DNA of 64,000 bases from Bacteroides nordii WAL 11050 = JCM 12987 (GTDB taxonomy: Bacteria; Bacteroidota; Bacteroidia; Bacteroidales; Bacteroidaceae): NCBI GenBank assembly GCA_000613465.1, contig BAJA01000020.1, positions 1 to 64,000 on the forward strand. The letters are read 5' to 3'. The notes under the pieces were generated by a model that was not told the origin of the DNA, made no database searches, and saw only the letters and a list, made by a program, of their open reading frames with translations. The position numbers were made by a program, and so were the translations under genes. Every line of letters starts with the position of its first letter. Position 1 is the stretch's first letter. This document shows positions 17,643 through 26,446 of the stretch, piece after piece.

Positions 17643-18839
17643 ATGAAGAAAATATTTATATCATTTCTATTGTTTTTTGCTTTCTCTGTCAGCTCATGGG
17701 CACAGAAAGATCTGTTCAATCCTATCAATACAGGTGTCAATTCACTTAACATTGCTCCCGACTCACGTGGTGGTGGTATGGGAGATGTAGGTGCTGCTAC
17801 CGACCCGGATAACAACTCACAATACTGGAATCCGGCGAAGTATCCGTTTACGATTGGACGCGCAGGTGTATCTATCTCCTATACTCCCTGGTTGCGTAAA
17901 CTGGTTAATGATATTGACTTGGCTTATCTGGCCGGATATTATCGTATCGGTGATTACCAGGCTATCAGTGGTTCGTTACGCTATTTCTCTTTGGGTGAAG
18001 TGCCTATGGGAGGAGATGCTACAACAGGTCCGACCTATAATATCAGTCCTTATGAAATGGCAGTAGATGTGGCTTATTCGCGTATGCTATCCGAGCGTTT
18101 TTCTGCTGCTGTTGCTTTGCGTTACATCTACTCTGATTTGGCTTATAAACAGGATGAAGAGGTTTCTCCCGGTTCTGCATTTGCAGCTGATATTGCTTTC
18201 TATTATACAAATTATATCATGCTTGCACAGCGTGAGTGTATGTTGTCTTTCGGGTTAAACCTTTCTAATATTGGTACGAAAATCTCTTATGATGGAGGAA
18301 ATTCCAGCCAATTCCTGCCTACTAATTTTCGTTTAGGTGGTTCGTTGTTGGCTCCGATAGACGATTTTAATACAATAGCTTTCAGTCTTGATATAAACAA
18401 GCTGATGGTTCCTACGCGTCCTACAGAAGAACAATATCGGGCGGCAACCGGTGCTGAAGAAGGGGACACGGATGGATATAGAAACTGGTTGGATTCGGAG
18501 GGTTATAATGATATCTCTCCAATCAAAGGTATTTTTAAATCCTTCAGTGATGCTCCCGGTGGTTTCAAGGAAGAGCTGCAAGAGATTCAATGGTCTTTAG
18601 GAGTAGAATATACTTATCATAATCAATTCTCCGTTCGTGGTGGTTATCACTATGAACATGAGAACAAGGGTAATCGTAAGTACTTCTCTTTTGGTGCCGG
18701 ATTTAAGATGAGTGTATTCTCTCTTGATGCTGCTTACCTGGTGTCTACTGCGCAAAGCAATCCGCTTGACCAGACACTGCGTTTCACATTAGGTTTTGAT
18801 CTTGACGGTATCAGAGATTTATTTGGTCGTCGGAGATAA
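17643..18839 (+). CDS. porV: Type IX secretion outer-membrane protein PorV
   Basis: PorV is a 14-strand outer-membrane barrel that takes cargo from the translocon and carries it to PorU. The start chosen is the ATG at 17643, which opens the signal peptide MKKIFISFLLFFAFSVSSWAQ; the ATG at 17619 would add eight residues before it. The mature N-terminus has NTGVNSLNIAPDSRGGGMGDVG and NPAKYPF, the conserved PorV signature, and then barrel strands up to LGFDLDGIRDLFGRRR. It follows porU by 45 bases on the same strand, and a strong terminator closes the unit. Length (398 residues) is normal for the family. Confidence 0.93.
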   Translation: MKKIFISFLLFFAFSVSSWAQKDLFNPINTGVNSLNIAPDSRGGGMGDVGAATDPDNNSQYWNPAKYPFTIGRAGVSISYTPWLRKLVNDIDLAYLAGYYRIGDYQAISGSLRYFSLGEVPMGGDATTGPTYNISPYEMAVDVAYSRMLSERFSAAVALRYIYSDLAYKQDEEVSPGSAFAADIAFYYTNYIMLAQRECMLSFGLNLSNIGTKISYDGGNSSQFLPTNFRLGGSLLAPIDDFNTIAFSLDINKLMVPTRPTEEQYRAATGAEEGDTDGYRNWLDSEGYNDISPIKGIFKSFSDAPGGFKEELQEIQWSLGVEYTYHNQFSVRGGYHYEHENKGNRKYFSFGAGFKMSVFSLDAAYLVSTAQSNPLDQTLRFTLGFDLDGIRDLFGRRR

Positions 18840-18863
18840 CTTCGGAATAATACAAATAGAACA

Positions 18864-18908
18864 AGAGGATGTGTCAAAGATTTTACTGACACGTCCTCTT
18901 CTTTTTTA
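18864..18908 (+). terminator. Intrinsic terminator after porV
   Basis: A 13-bp stem AGAGGATGTGTCA/TGACACGTCCTCT (18864-18876 with 18887-18899; one G-T pair) is followed by TCTTCTTTTTT. Confidence 0.88.
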
Positions 18909-19038
18909 GTAGCTTTTCTTACTTCTGCTACGTGAATAATCCTAAAAAAGCCATCCAACTTAGATGTAATCCGGAGAAAAATGGATAGCTTCGGGCTGAA
19001 ATTAATTTTTTACTGATTTTAAAGAAAAAGATATAAAG

Positions 19039-19527
19039 ATGAAGATACGTGTAGGCTTTGGGTTTGACGTTCATCAGTTGGTAGAAGGACGTGAATTATG
19101 GTTAGGAGGTATTCTCCTGGAACATGAAAAAGGATTATTAGGGCACTCTGATGCAGACGTTCTGATACATGCAATTTGTGACGCTTTACTGGGAGCTGCC
19201 AATATGCGTGATATTGGTTATCACTTTCCCGATACAGCCGGAGAGTTTAAGAATGTTGACAGTAAGATATTATTAAAGAGAACTGTTGAATTGATTGCAA
19301 CCAAGGGGTATAGAGTAGGAAATATCGATGCTACTATCTGTGCAGAACGTCCGAAACTGAAAGCACATATTCCTGTTATGCAGACGAAACTCGCAGAAGT
19401 GATGGATATAGATGTGGATGACGTTTCTATTAAAGCTACAACAACAGAGAAGTTGGGCTTTACAGGTCGCGAAGAAGGTATATCGGCCTATGCCACTGTA
19501 TTGATTGAAAAAACGGATTGTAAATAA
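19039..19527 (+). CDS. ispF: 2-C-methyl-D-erythritol 2,4-cyclodiphosphate synthase
   Basis: Cyclises CDP-methylerythritol phosphate in the MEP isoprenoid pathway; it works as a cytosolic trimer with a zinc ion. The 162-residue protein has RVGFGFDVHQL (metal ligands Asp10 and His12), LGHSDADVLIHAICDALLGA (third ligand His44), and KATTTEKLGFTGREEGISAYA near the end, where the CDP pocket forms. It follows the porUV terminator, so it is expected to have its own promoter; no strong consensus is visible. A metallophosphoesterase gene follows by 41 bases. Confidence 0.96.
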   Translation: MKIRVGFGFDVHQLVEGRELWLGGILLEHEKGLLGHSDADVLIHAICDALLGAANMRDIGYHFPDTAGEFKNVDSKILLKRTVELIATKGYRVGNIDATICAERPKLKAHIPVMQTKLAEVMDIDVDDVSIKATTTEKLGFTGREEGISAYATVLIEKTDCK

Positions 19528-19568
19528 ACTACCCAAACACATATTCTAACCTTTAAATTATTAGTATC

Positions 19569-20573
19569 ATGATTAAATTAAAAGTACTGTTTGTGCTGCT
19601 TTTCTCCCTTTGGGGTGCTACATCTGGCTTTGCCCAAAACACAAAACTTAAGTTTAACAAGGATGGTAAGTTTAAGATCGTACAATTTACCGATGTACAC
19701 TTTAAATATGGTAATCCGGCTTCAGATGTTGCTCTCGAACGCATCAATGAAGTGTTGGATACCGAGCATCCCGATCTGGTTGTATTTACCGGCGATGTTA
19801 TTTATGCTGCTCCTGCAGACAGTGGCATGCATAAAGTATTAGAACAGGTTTCCAACCGTAAGATTCCTTTTGTGGTGACTTTTGGTAACCACGATGATGA
19901 GCAAAAGATGACCCGTGAACAACTTTATGATTTAATTCGTGAGGTTCCCTACAATCTTCTTCCCGACCGTGGTAATGTTTCATCACCGGATTATGTGTTA
20001 ACCGTAAAGTCATCTTCTGATGCAAAGGAAGCTGCTTTGCTTTATTGCATGGATTCTCATTCTTATTCTCCGATGAAGGATGTTGATGGTTACAATTGGT
20101 TTACGTTTGATCAGATAGCCTGGTACCGCAATCAGAGTGCTGCCTATACAGCGGCCAATAATGGTCAACCGTTGCCTGCCGTTGCTTTCTTTCACATCCC
20201 CTTGCCCGAATACAACGAAGCTGCCGAGGATGAAAATGCGATATTGCGTGGTACACGTATGGAAAGGGCCTGCGCACCGAAAATAAATTCGGGTATGTTT
20301 ACTGCGATGAAAGAATCGGGTGATGTTATGGCTACTTTCGTTGGACACGATCATGACAATGATTATGCGGTAATGTGGAAAGGCATCCTTTTGGCCTACG
20401 GGCGTTATACCGGAGGAAACACCGTATACAATCACTTACCTAACGGAGCGCGGGTGATCGAACTGAATGAAGGTACCCGTACTTTCACCTCCTGGATTCG
20501 TTTGAAAGGAGAGGTTATAGATAAAGTATCCTATCCGGCCAGCTTTGTTAAAGACGACTGGCGTAAGCGCTAA
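19569..20573 (+). CDS. Secreted calcineurin-like metallophosphoesterase
   Basis: A 334-residue protein with a signal peptide (MIKLKVLFVLLFSLWGATSGFAQ) and the full two-metal phosphoesterase motif set: Asp42 and His44 in QFTDVHF, Asp76 in FTGDVIY, Asn107-His108-Asp109 in FGNHDDE, a later FFHIPLPEY, and GHDHDNDYAV. It probably acts in the periplasm on phosphomonoesters or diesters; the substrate is unknown. It sits 41 bases after ispF and may be co-transcribed. Its 3' end overlaps the convergent minus-strand gene by 26 bases. Confidence 0.9.
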   Translation: MIKLKVLFVLLFSLWGATSGFAQNTKLKFNKDGKFKIVQFTDVHFKYGNPASDVALERINEVLDTEHPDLVVFTGDVIYAAPADSGMHKVLEQVSNRKIPFVVTFGNHDDEQKMTREQLYDLIREVPYNLLPDRGNVSSPDYVLTVKSSSDAKEAALLYCMDSHSYSPMKDVDGYNWFTFDQIAWYRNQSAAYTAANNGQPLPAVAFFHIPLPEYNEAAEDENAILRGTRMERACAPKINSGMFTAMKESGDVMATFVGHDHDNDYAVMWKGILLAYGRYTGGNTVYNHLPNGARVIELNEGTRTFTSWIRLKGEVIDKVSYPASFVKDDWRKR

Positions 20574-21426
20574 CTTCCTGTAATTTTACGTGGCTCAGGC
20601 GGGTATACTTCGAGCCACGTATTTTGTAGATACGTGCCACGCGCGCTGAACTTATGTGTATTATTTCATCTGTTTGATATGCATGTTCCGTGGCGGGTAT
20701 CCGGCAGGATTCTCCACTTGGGCTTTTAGCCGTGAACCGGATAACTACCAGATTTCCGGAAGTATCGGTTAGTGTTACAATCTGCCGTATATAAAACTGT
20801 ACGGTTGTACCGTTTATCCGGGTTTTATATGGGTCATCCTCTATTTTTACCTTTATGACTTTTAAGGTCAGATCTGCTACCTTATCACCTATGTTACCCA
20901 GAAAACGCCCTGTTTCCTGATTTTGTTTTGCTTTCCGTAGCATGAGGTCCAGGTGTATGGAGTGGTACACTTTGGCAATTTCCACAAAGCGTTCTTGTTT
21001 AGGGATTCTTGGGGTATATTTATAAGCTATCCAGCTCATATATACGGGATCTATTTTAAGTATTTCGTGTAAATAGTGGCCACGGTATTTTCCGAAAGAG
21101 ATAATATCATCTCCATTACTCAACATTCTTTTCTTATTATATTCCACAATGAGCAGGCAGCGTCTTGAGAAGTAAAACATGGTACTGGCCATTCGTAATG
21201 CTTCATAGATATCTGTCGAAAGATCGTGTATGAATAAGATGGATTGTCTTTGGGGTTCCGGTGAGTAAATCCACAGCGAATAACTATTATATCCCGGATG
21301 TGGTAGCACTATGAGATAAGCACCTGCTTCTTTGAAAGATGTTCTTCCCCGATTGTACTCATTTAGTTTGGCGTACAAGAGGATTTCTTCAGTTTCGGGT
21401 ATTCCCGGCAGTCTTGGATTAGCCAT
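20548..21426 (-). CDS. Protein with ExoX C-terminal-like domain, function unknown
   Basis: A 292-residue cytosolic protein. The start is taken at the ATG at 21426 (MANPRLPGIPETEE); an upstream ATG at 21477 adds a doubtful extension. Around residues 105-135 there is DDIISFGKYRGHYLHEILKIDP and YMSWIAYKY, the signature of the small domain at the C-terminus of exodeoxyribonuclease X and related proteins, thought to bind nucleic acid. No exonuclease DEDD motif is present. The final third (ITGTTVQFYIR-like strands and TDTSGNLVVIRF) looks OB-fold-like, though this is a guess. Role unknown; nucleic-acid binding is plausible. It converges on the metallophosphoesterase gene. Confidence 0.65.
   Translation of the reverse strand: MANPRLPGIPETEEILLYAKLNEYNRGRTSFKEAGAYLIVLPHPGYNSYSLWIYSPEPQRQSILFIHDLSTDIYEALRMASTMFYFSRRCLLIVEYNKKRMLSNGDDIISFGKYRGHYLHEILKIDPVYMSWIAYKYTPRIPKQERFVEIAKVYHSIHLDLMLRKAKQNQETGRFLGNIGDKVADLTLKVIKVKIEDDPYKTRINGTTVQFYIRQIVTLTDTSGNLVVIRFTAKSPSGESCRIPATEHAYQTDEIIHISSARVARIYKIRGSKYTRLSHVKLQEVSAYASRL
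20589..20620. terminator. Hairpin between convergent genes, possible bidirectional terminator
   Basis: A perfect 9-bp stem ACGTGGCTC/GAGCCACGT (20589-20597 with 20612-20620) lies just after the metallophosphoesterase stop and inside the last codons of the minus-strand gene. The T-tract is weak (ATTTTG), so the call is tentative. Confidence 0.4.
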
Positions 21427-21493
21427 ATTTATGAGATTTCTTATTTTCAAATATAGTGTTTTTTCCCGAATAATCAAATTATGCCGGGATTAT

Positions 21494-21525
21494 TTTGTAA
21501 TACTTCAGAGAAATGGATAGATTTG
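21494..21525 (+). promoter_or_regulatory. Promoter of the methyltransferase gene
   Basis: TTTG at 21494-21497, a 20-base spacer and TAGATTTG at 21518-21525, 28 bases before the ATG at 21554. It is divergent from the ExoX-like gene. Confidence 0.65.
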
Positions 21526-21553
21526 TAGTCAAAATATAGAATACAAAATAACG

Positions 21554-22336
21554 ATGCAGGACAGACATACCAATCGCAAACGCTACTTTGATGAACTGGC
21601 TGTTAGTAGCCGAAAGTATTTTCTTCCCTACCTGGAAGAGTTTTTTCCTATCACTTCATCTACCCGTATTCTTGAGATAGGCTGTGGCGACGGGGGGAAT
21701 CTTTTGCCCTTTGCCGAGCGACAGTGTTCTGTAACAGGCATTGACCTGGCTGAAACACGTATTCTGCAAGCCCGTGAGTTTTTTGCTGAATCGGGTTGTG
21801 CTGCACAATTCAAGGCTGTGAATGTTTTTGATATGACTCCTGAAAAAGAGAAGTATGACGTTATCCTGATTCATGATGTAATTGAGCATATTGGTGATAA
21901 AAAATCAATGTTGCAGCATATCCGGCAGTTTCTGGCTCCCGGCGGAGTTGTATTTATTGGTTTTCCTGCCTGGCAAATGCCTTTCGGAGGGCATCAACAG
22001 ATCTGTCATAGTAAAGTAGCTTCTCACTGGCCATTTCTGCATTTATTACCGCGTCCTCTTTATCGCAGTGTGTTGAAAATCTGTGGGGAGAGTGAAGTCT
22101 GCATTGCTGAGTTGCTTGACATTAAATCCTGTCGTACCACCATTGAAATGTTCGAGCGTCTGGCTCGTAAAACAGGCTATTCCATTCGCCAACGTAAGTT
22201 CTGGTTTATTAATCCACATTATGAAGTGAAATTTCGGTTACGCCCTTGTGTGCTTTCTCCTTTTATTGCAAACATCCCCTATGTAAGGAACTATTTTACA
22301 ACATCCTGCTTTTATATACTTGATGCCTCTGCGTGA
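21554..22336 (+). CDS. Class I SAM-dependent methyltransferase
   Basis: A 260-residue cytosolic protein with a clear SAM-binding fold: motif [18 protein letters not shown] (about residues 38-54), the acidic end of beta2 in VTGIDLAE, and post-motif [21 protein letters not shown] followed by [15 protein letters not shown]. This is the methyltransferase type 11/12/23 pattern. The C-terminal half ([16 protein letters not shown]) has no recognisable target domain. Relatives modify small molecules, lipids or glycans, so the substrate is open. It lies immediately upstream of mnmA but on its own promoter. Confidence 0.85.
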   Translation: MQDRHTNRKRYFDELAVSSRKYFLPYLEEFFPITSSTRILEIGCGDGGNLLPFAERQCSVTGIDLAETRILQAREFFAESGCAAQFKAVNVFDMTPEKEKYDVILIHDVIEHIGDKKSMLQHIRQFLAPGGVVFIGFPAWQMPFGGHQQICHSKVASHWPFLHLLPRPLYRSVLKICGESEVCIAELLDIKSCRTTIEMFERLARKTGYSIRQRKFWFINPHYEVKFRLRPCVLSPFIANIPYVRNYFTTSCFYILDASA

Positions 22337-22415
22337 TATTCACCGGATATCTGGTTTATATAGCAGTTGTTTCACTTTTTTTTCTGCTCCGTATGGCTAT
22401 CTGAGCGGAATACTG

Positions 22416-22423
22416 TACATTTG
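22416..22423 (+). promoter_or_regulatory. Putative -7 box for mnmA
   Basis: TACATTTG matches TAnnTTTG and lies 25 bases before the chosen mnmA ATG. A longer open frame from 22320 contains this box, which argues against that earlier start. Confidence 0.45.
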
Positions 22424-22448
22424 CATGCATACAATAATCAGACTTTGC

Positions 22449-23534
22449 ATGAAAGAACCAAATAAGCGGGTATTAGTAGGTATGAGTGGCGGTATAGACA
22501 GCACAGCCACCTGCCTGATGCTACAAGAACAAGGATACGAAATAGTAGGTGTAACCATGCGTGTGTGGGGAGATGAACCGCAGGATGCCAGAGAACTGGC
22601 TGCGCGAATGGGCATTGAACACTATGTAGCCGACGAACGGATACCTTTCAAAGATACAATCGTAAAGAATTTCATTGATGAATATCGTCAGGGGCGAACC
22701 CCTAATCCCTGCGTGATGTGCAATCCGTTGTTTAAGTTTCGTGTATTGACGGAGTGGGCGGATCGCCTGAATTGTAATTGGATTGCTACCGGACATTACT
22801 CCCGGTTGGAAGAACGTAATGGGAATATATATATCGTAGCGGGAGATGATGATAAAAAAGACCAGTCCTATTTCCTTTGGCGTCTGGGTCAGGATGTATT
22901 GAGGCGTTGCATTTTCCCTTTGGGAAACTATACCAAGCTGAAAGTACGGGATTATCTGCGTGAAAAAGGGTATGAAGCCAAATCAAAAGAAGGCGAGAGT
23001 ATGGAAGTCTGCTTTATCAGAGGAGATTATCGTGATTTTCTGCGTGAGCAATATCCCGAACTGGATACGGAGATTGGTCCGGGATGGTTTGTCAATTCGG
23101 AAGGAGTGAAGTTGGGACAGCATAAAGGGTTTCCTTATTATACAATCGGGCAGCGGAAAGGACTTGAGATTGCTTTGGGTAAACCCGCATACGTGCTGAA
23201 AATCAATCCACAGAAGAACACTGTAATGCTGGGGGATGTTGAACAGTTACATGTCGGATATATGCTCGCCGATCAGGATCACCTGATTGATGAGCAGGAA
23301 GTATTATCATGCCAGAATCTGGCGGTACGTATTCGTTATCGCAGCCGCCCGATACCCTGCCGGGTGAAGCGATTGGAAGATGGACGGCTGTTCGTGAAGT
23401 TCCTTGCAGAGGCCTCGGCTATTACTCCCGGGCAGTCGGCAGTGTTTTATGATGGCCGTCGGGTGATAGGTGGTGCATTTATAGCTTCACAGCGGGGGAT
23501 TGGCCTTGTGATTGAAGAAAACAAAGATTTTTAA
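22449..23534 (+). CDS. mnmA: tRNA-specific 2-thiouridylase MnmA
   Basis: Installs sulfur at C2 of the wobble uridine in tRNAs for Lys, Glu and Gln. The start at 22449 ([15 protein letters not shown]) gives the normal N-terminus. The ATP pyrophosphatase loop SGGIDS is at residues 13-18. The catalytic cysteine is in NPCVMCN (Cys91) and the second in MEVCFI, with the [12 protein letters not shown] and LGDVEQL segments of the PP-loop family between. The C-terminal beta-barrel ends [21 protein letters not shown]. Some Bacteroides carry two mnmA copies; this window shows one. The subtilase gene follows after 19 bases. Confidence 0.95.
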   Translation: MKEPNKRVLVGMSGGIDSTATCLMLQEQGYEIVGVTMRVWGDEPQDARELAARMGIEHYVADERIPFKDTIVKNFIDEYRQGRTPNPCVMCNPLFKFRVLTEWADRLNCNWIATGHYSRLEERNGNIYIVAGDDDKKDQSYFLWRLGQDVLRRCIFPLGNYTKLKVRDYLREKGYEAKSKEGESMEVCFIRGDYRDFLREQYPELDTEIGPGWFVNSEGVKLGQHKGFPYYTIGQRKGLEIALGKPAYVLKINPQKNTVMLGDVEQLHVGYMLADQDHLIDEQEVLSCQNLAVRIRYRSRPIPCRVKRLEDGRLFVKFLAEASAITPGQSAVFYDGRRVIGGAFIASQRGIGLVIEENKDF

Positions 23535-23553
23535 TAGAAACCGAATATAAAGT

Positions 23554-24906
23554 ATGAGAAAATTAATTTTGGGCGCTCTGCTTCTTGCTACTACCGGAGT
23601 ATCGGCGCAACAGGACACATTGAAGTATCGCATCAGTCTCAGAGATAAGGCTGTCACCACTTATTCATTAGATCGTCCGGAAGAGTTTCTTTCAAAGAAA
23701 GCTATTGAACGTCGTCAGAAACAGCGGTTGGCAATAGACTCTACCGACTTACCGGTGTGCCGTAAGTACGTGGATGCTATTCGTAAGAAAGGTGTGAATA
23801 TTGTCACTATGGGAAAATGGGACAACTTTGTTACTGTGTCCTGCAACGATACGACATTGATAGATAAGATAGCCAAACTTCCTTTTGTCCGTGCTACCGA
23901 AAAGGTATGGATTGCGCCCGATCCAAAGAATCCTACGATGGCTACCGAACGCGATTCATTGGTAAATACCCCTTTGTGGATAAAAGAAGCCTATGGACCG
24001 GCACTCCGCCAGATCCGGATAAGCAATGGCGACAAGCTGCATAAAGCAGGATTTAAAGGACAAGGGATGACGATTGCTGTGATTGATGCAGGTTTTCATA
24101 ATGCTGACAGTATAGATGCGATGAAGAATATCAACATTCTGGGTACAAAAGATTTTGTAAATCCCCAAGCTGACATTTATGCCGAGAGCAGTCATGGCAT
24201 GTGTGTACTTTCATGCATTGGTATGAATCAGCCTCATGTGATGATTGGTACGGCTCCTGAGGCTTCTTTCTGGCTCTTACGTAGCGAGGATGAATATTCC
24301 GAACATTTAGTGGAACAGGATTACTGGGCGGCTGCCATTGAATTTGCCGATAGTGTGGGAGTAGATGTGGTAAATACTTCATTGGGATATTATGCTTTTG
24401 ATGATAAATCAAAAGATTATCGTTATCGTGATCTGGACGGTCACTTCGCTTTGATGTCCCGCCAGGCTGCAAAGGCAGCAGATAAGGGTATGATTGTAGT
24501 GTGCAGTGCCGGGAATGCCGGTTCGGGACCTTGGAAAAAAACGACTCCTCCGGGAGATGCAGACAATGTACTTACGGTAGGTGCTATTAGTAAAAAAGGT
24601 GAACTGGCTCCCTTCTCTTCTATCGGAAATACAGCCGATGGCCGTGTAAAACCTGATGTAATGGCAGTAGGTTTAGGTTCGGACGTAATGGGGACGGATG
24701 GTGTATTGAGAAGAGCCAACGGTACTTCGTTCTCTTCACCTATCATGTGTGGTATGGTGACTTGCTTGTGGCAGGCACTTCCCAATCTGACGGCAAAGGA
24801 GATCATTGAACTGGTTCGCCGTTCGGGAGATCGTGCCAAATATCCCGACAATATTTATGGATACGGGATTCCTGATATGTGGAAAGCTTATCAGTCTGCA
24901 AAATGA
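23554..24906 (+). CDS. Secreted S8 (subtilisin-like) serine peptidase
   Basis: A 450-residue protein with a signal peptide (MRKLILGALLLATTGVSAQ), a propeptide-like N-terminal segment to about residue 150, and a subtilase domain. The triad is Asp178 in TIAVIDAGFHNAD, His214 in SSHGMCVLSCIG and Ser392 in NGTSFSSPIMCG; the oxyanion Asn is in VCSAGNAGSG. The chain stops just after the catalytic domain (GYGIPDMWKAYQSAK), with no type IX sorting tail, so it is probably periplasmic or exported otherwise. The stop overlaps the xseA start (AAATGA), implying translational coupling with the exonuclease genes, for which no functional link is obvious. Confidence 0.92.
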   Translation: MRKLILGALLLATTGVSAQQDTLKYRISLRDKAVTTYSLDRPEEFLSKKAIERRQKQRLAIDSTDLPVCRKYVDAIRKKGVNIVTMGKWDNFVTVSCNDTTLIDKIAKLPFVRATEKVWIAPDPKNPTMATERDSLVNTPLWIKEAYGPALRQIRISNGDKLHKAGFKGQGMTIAVIDAGFHNADSIDAMKNINILGTKDFVNPQADIYAESSHGMCVLSCIGMNQPHVMIGTAPEASFWLLRSEDEYSEHLVEQDYWAAAIEFADSVGVDVVNTSLGYYAFDDKSKDYRYRDLDGHFALMSRQAAKAADKGMIVVCSAGNAGSGPWKKTTPPGDADNVLTVGAISKKGELAPFSSIGNTADGRVKPDVMAVGLGSDVMGTDGVLRRANGTSFSSPIMCGMVTCLWQALPNLTAKEIIELVRRSGDRAKYPDNIYGYGIPDMWKAYQSAK

Positions 24907-26182
24907 AACAGGAAGCGCTGACTCTCTTTGATCTCAATGCGTTGGTGCGACGGAGCTGGAACAATGCTTGCCCGATGAATACTGGATACAGGCGGAGCTG
25001 AGTGATGTGCGGTCCAACAGTACGGGACATTGTTATCTGGAGTTTATACAGAAAGATCCTCGTAGCAATAATCTTATTGCCAAAGCGCGGGGGATGATCT
25101 GGAGCAATATATTTCGGTTGCTGAAACCTTATTTTGAAGAAGCAACCGGACAGATGTTCGGTTCCGGTATCAAAGTATTGGTGAAGGTGACTGTTCAGTT
25201 TCATGAGCTATATGGCTATAGCCTGACTGTGCTGGATATTGACCCAACTTACACGCTGGGCGATATGGCACGCCGCCGTCGCGAGATATTGCAGCAGCTG
25301 GAAGAAGAGGGAGTACTGACCTTAAATAAAGAACTTGAAATGCCTCTGTTGCCGCAGCGTATAGCTGTTATCTCTTCGGCTACTGCTGCCGGTTACGGAG
25401 ATTTTTGCCATCAGTTGCAGCACAATTCCCGTGGCTTTTTCTTTTATACGGAATTGTTTCCAGCTATGATGCAGGGTAATCAGGTAGAAGAATCCGTTCT
25501 GTCTGCACTCGACCGTGTGAATGCCCGGCTAGGCGACTTTGATGTTGTTGTTATCATTCGTGGCGGAGGAGCGACGTCCGATTTATCCGGTTTTGATACT
25601 TATCTGCTGGCAGCTGCCTGTGCACAATTTCCATTACCCATAATTACCGGTATTGGGCACGAACGTGATGACACGGTGCTTGATTCTGTGGCGCATACCC
25701 GGGTGAAGACACCGACTGCCGCTGCCGAATTACTAATAAACCGTATGGATGAAGCTACGGACCAACTGGAATATCTGTCTACCCGTCTTCGCGAAGGTGC
25801 TTCTGCTTTTCTTGAACGTGAATCCGGAAGACTCTTGTCTTGCCAGGCGCGTATTCCCGCATTAGTGGTTCATCGGTTGTCAGATGCACGTTTTCGCCTG
25901 TTGACAGCAAGCAAAGATTTAATGCAAGTCTCTGCTGCTTTACTGGCTCGTCAGCGCCATCGCCTGGAACTGTTTCAGCAGCGTATCACTGATGCCTCTC
26001 CCGATAAACTCCTTGCCCGTGGCTATAGTATCACTCTGAAAGAAGGTAAACCCGTCACCGATGCTTCCCAGGTATCTCTCGGTGACGAAATCATCACTCG
26101 CTTGCATCACGGAGAACTAACTTCAATCGTAAATTCAGAGTTACTTCAATCATCTAATTGTAAATCGTCTAATCGTAAATAA
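24903..26182 (+). CDS. xseA: Exodeoxyribonuclease VII large subunit, one apparent frameshift
   Basis: With XseB it degrades single-stranded DNA from both ends to oligonucleotides. The true start is ATG at 24903, inside the subtilase stop (ATGA). The first 18 codons read MKQEALTLFDLNALVRRS, then the frame is lost at 24957; one added T (agc ttg gaa) gives LEQCLPDEYWIQAELSDVRS, the OB-fold domain. The catalytic core contains GDMARRRREILQQLEEEG, VVIIRGGGATSDLSGFD and ITGIGHERDDTVLDSVAH, followed by a coiled-coil region. The frame-corrected protein is 426 residues. Its last ten residues (SSNCKSSNRK) are encoded by an intergenic-type repeat that also precedes xseB. Confidence 0.93.
24956..24958 (+). 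other. Apparent 1-base deletion in xseA (TT read as T)
   Basis: The reading frame changes at AGCTGGAAC; AGCTTGGAAC restores the OB-fold of XseA. Without it the N-terminal 65 bases after the ATG are out of frame. Confidence 0.8.
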
Positions 26183-26186
26183 AATT
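26155..26186 (+). repeat. AATTGTAAATCGTC repeat just upstream of xseB
   Basis: TAATTGTAAATCGTC then TAATCGTAAATAAAA is nearly identical to 29636-29663, which abuts the mrp start. It codes for the XseA C-terminus and ends at the xseB ATG, so it forms the xseB translation initiation region. Confidence 0.75.
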
Positions 26187-26396
26187 ATGTCTGTAAAAAA
26201 AGAAACCTATTCTCAGGCTATGGAGCGCCTGGAAAAGATTGTTCGTCAGATTGACAATAATGAACTTGAAATAGATGTGTTGGCAGAAAAAATAAAGGAG
26301 GCCAATGAAATAATTGCATTTTGTACGGAGAAACTGACAAAAGCTGATCGGGAAGTCGAAAAATTGTTGCATGAAAAGCTACAATCTAAAGAATAA
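26187..26396 (+). CDS. xseB: Exodeoxyribonuclease VII small subunit
   Basis: The small, helical partner subunit of XseA; several copies bind each large subunit. The 69-residue product shows ETYSQAMERLEKIVRQIDNNELEIDVLAEKIKEANEII, the conserved antiparallel helix region, and a lysine-rich end. It follows xseA by four bases, the standard operon arrangement, with its initiation region made of an iterated repeat. Length is typical. Confidence 0.93.
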   Translation: MSVKKETYSQAMERLEKIVRQIDNNELEIDVLAEKIKEANEIIAFCTEKLTKADREVEKLLHEKLQSKE

Positions 26397-26446
26397 AAGT
26401 TATTTTTGTTGTCTGATAGCAGAATTTAACTAATATACATACTAAT

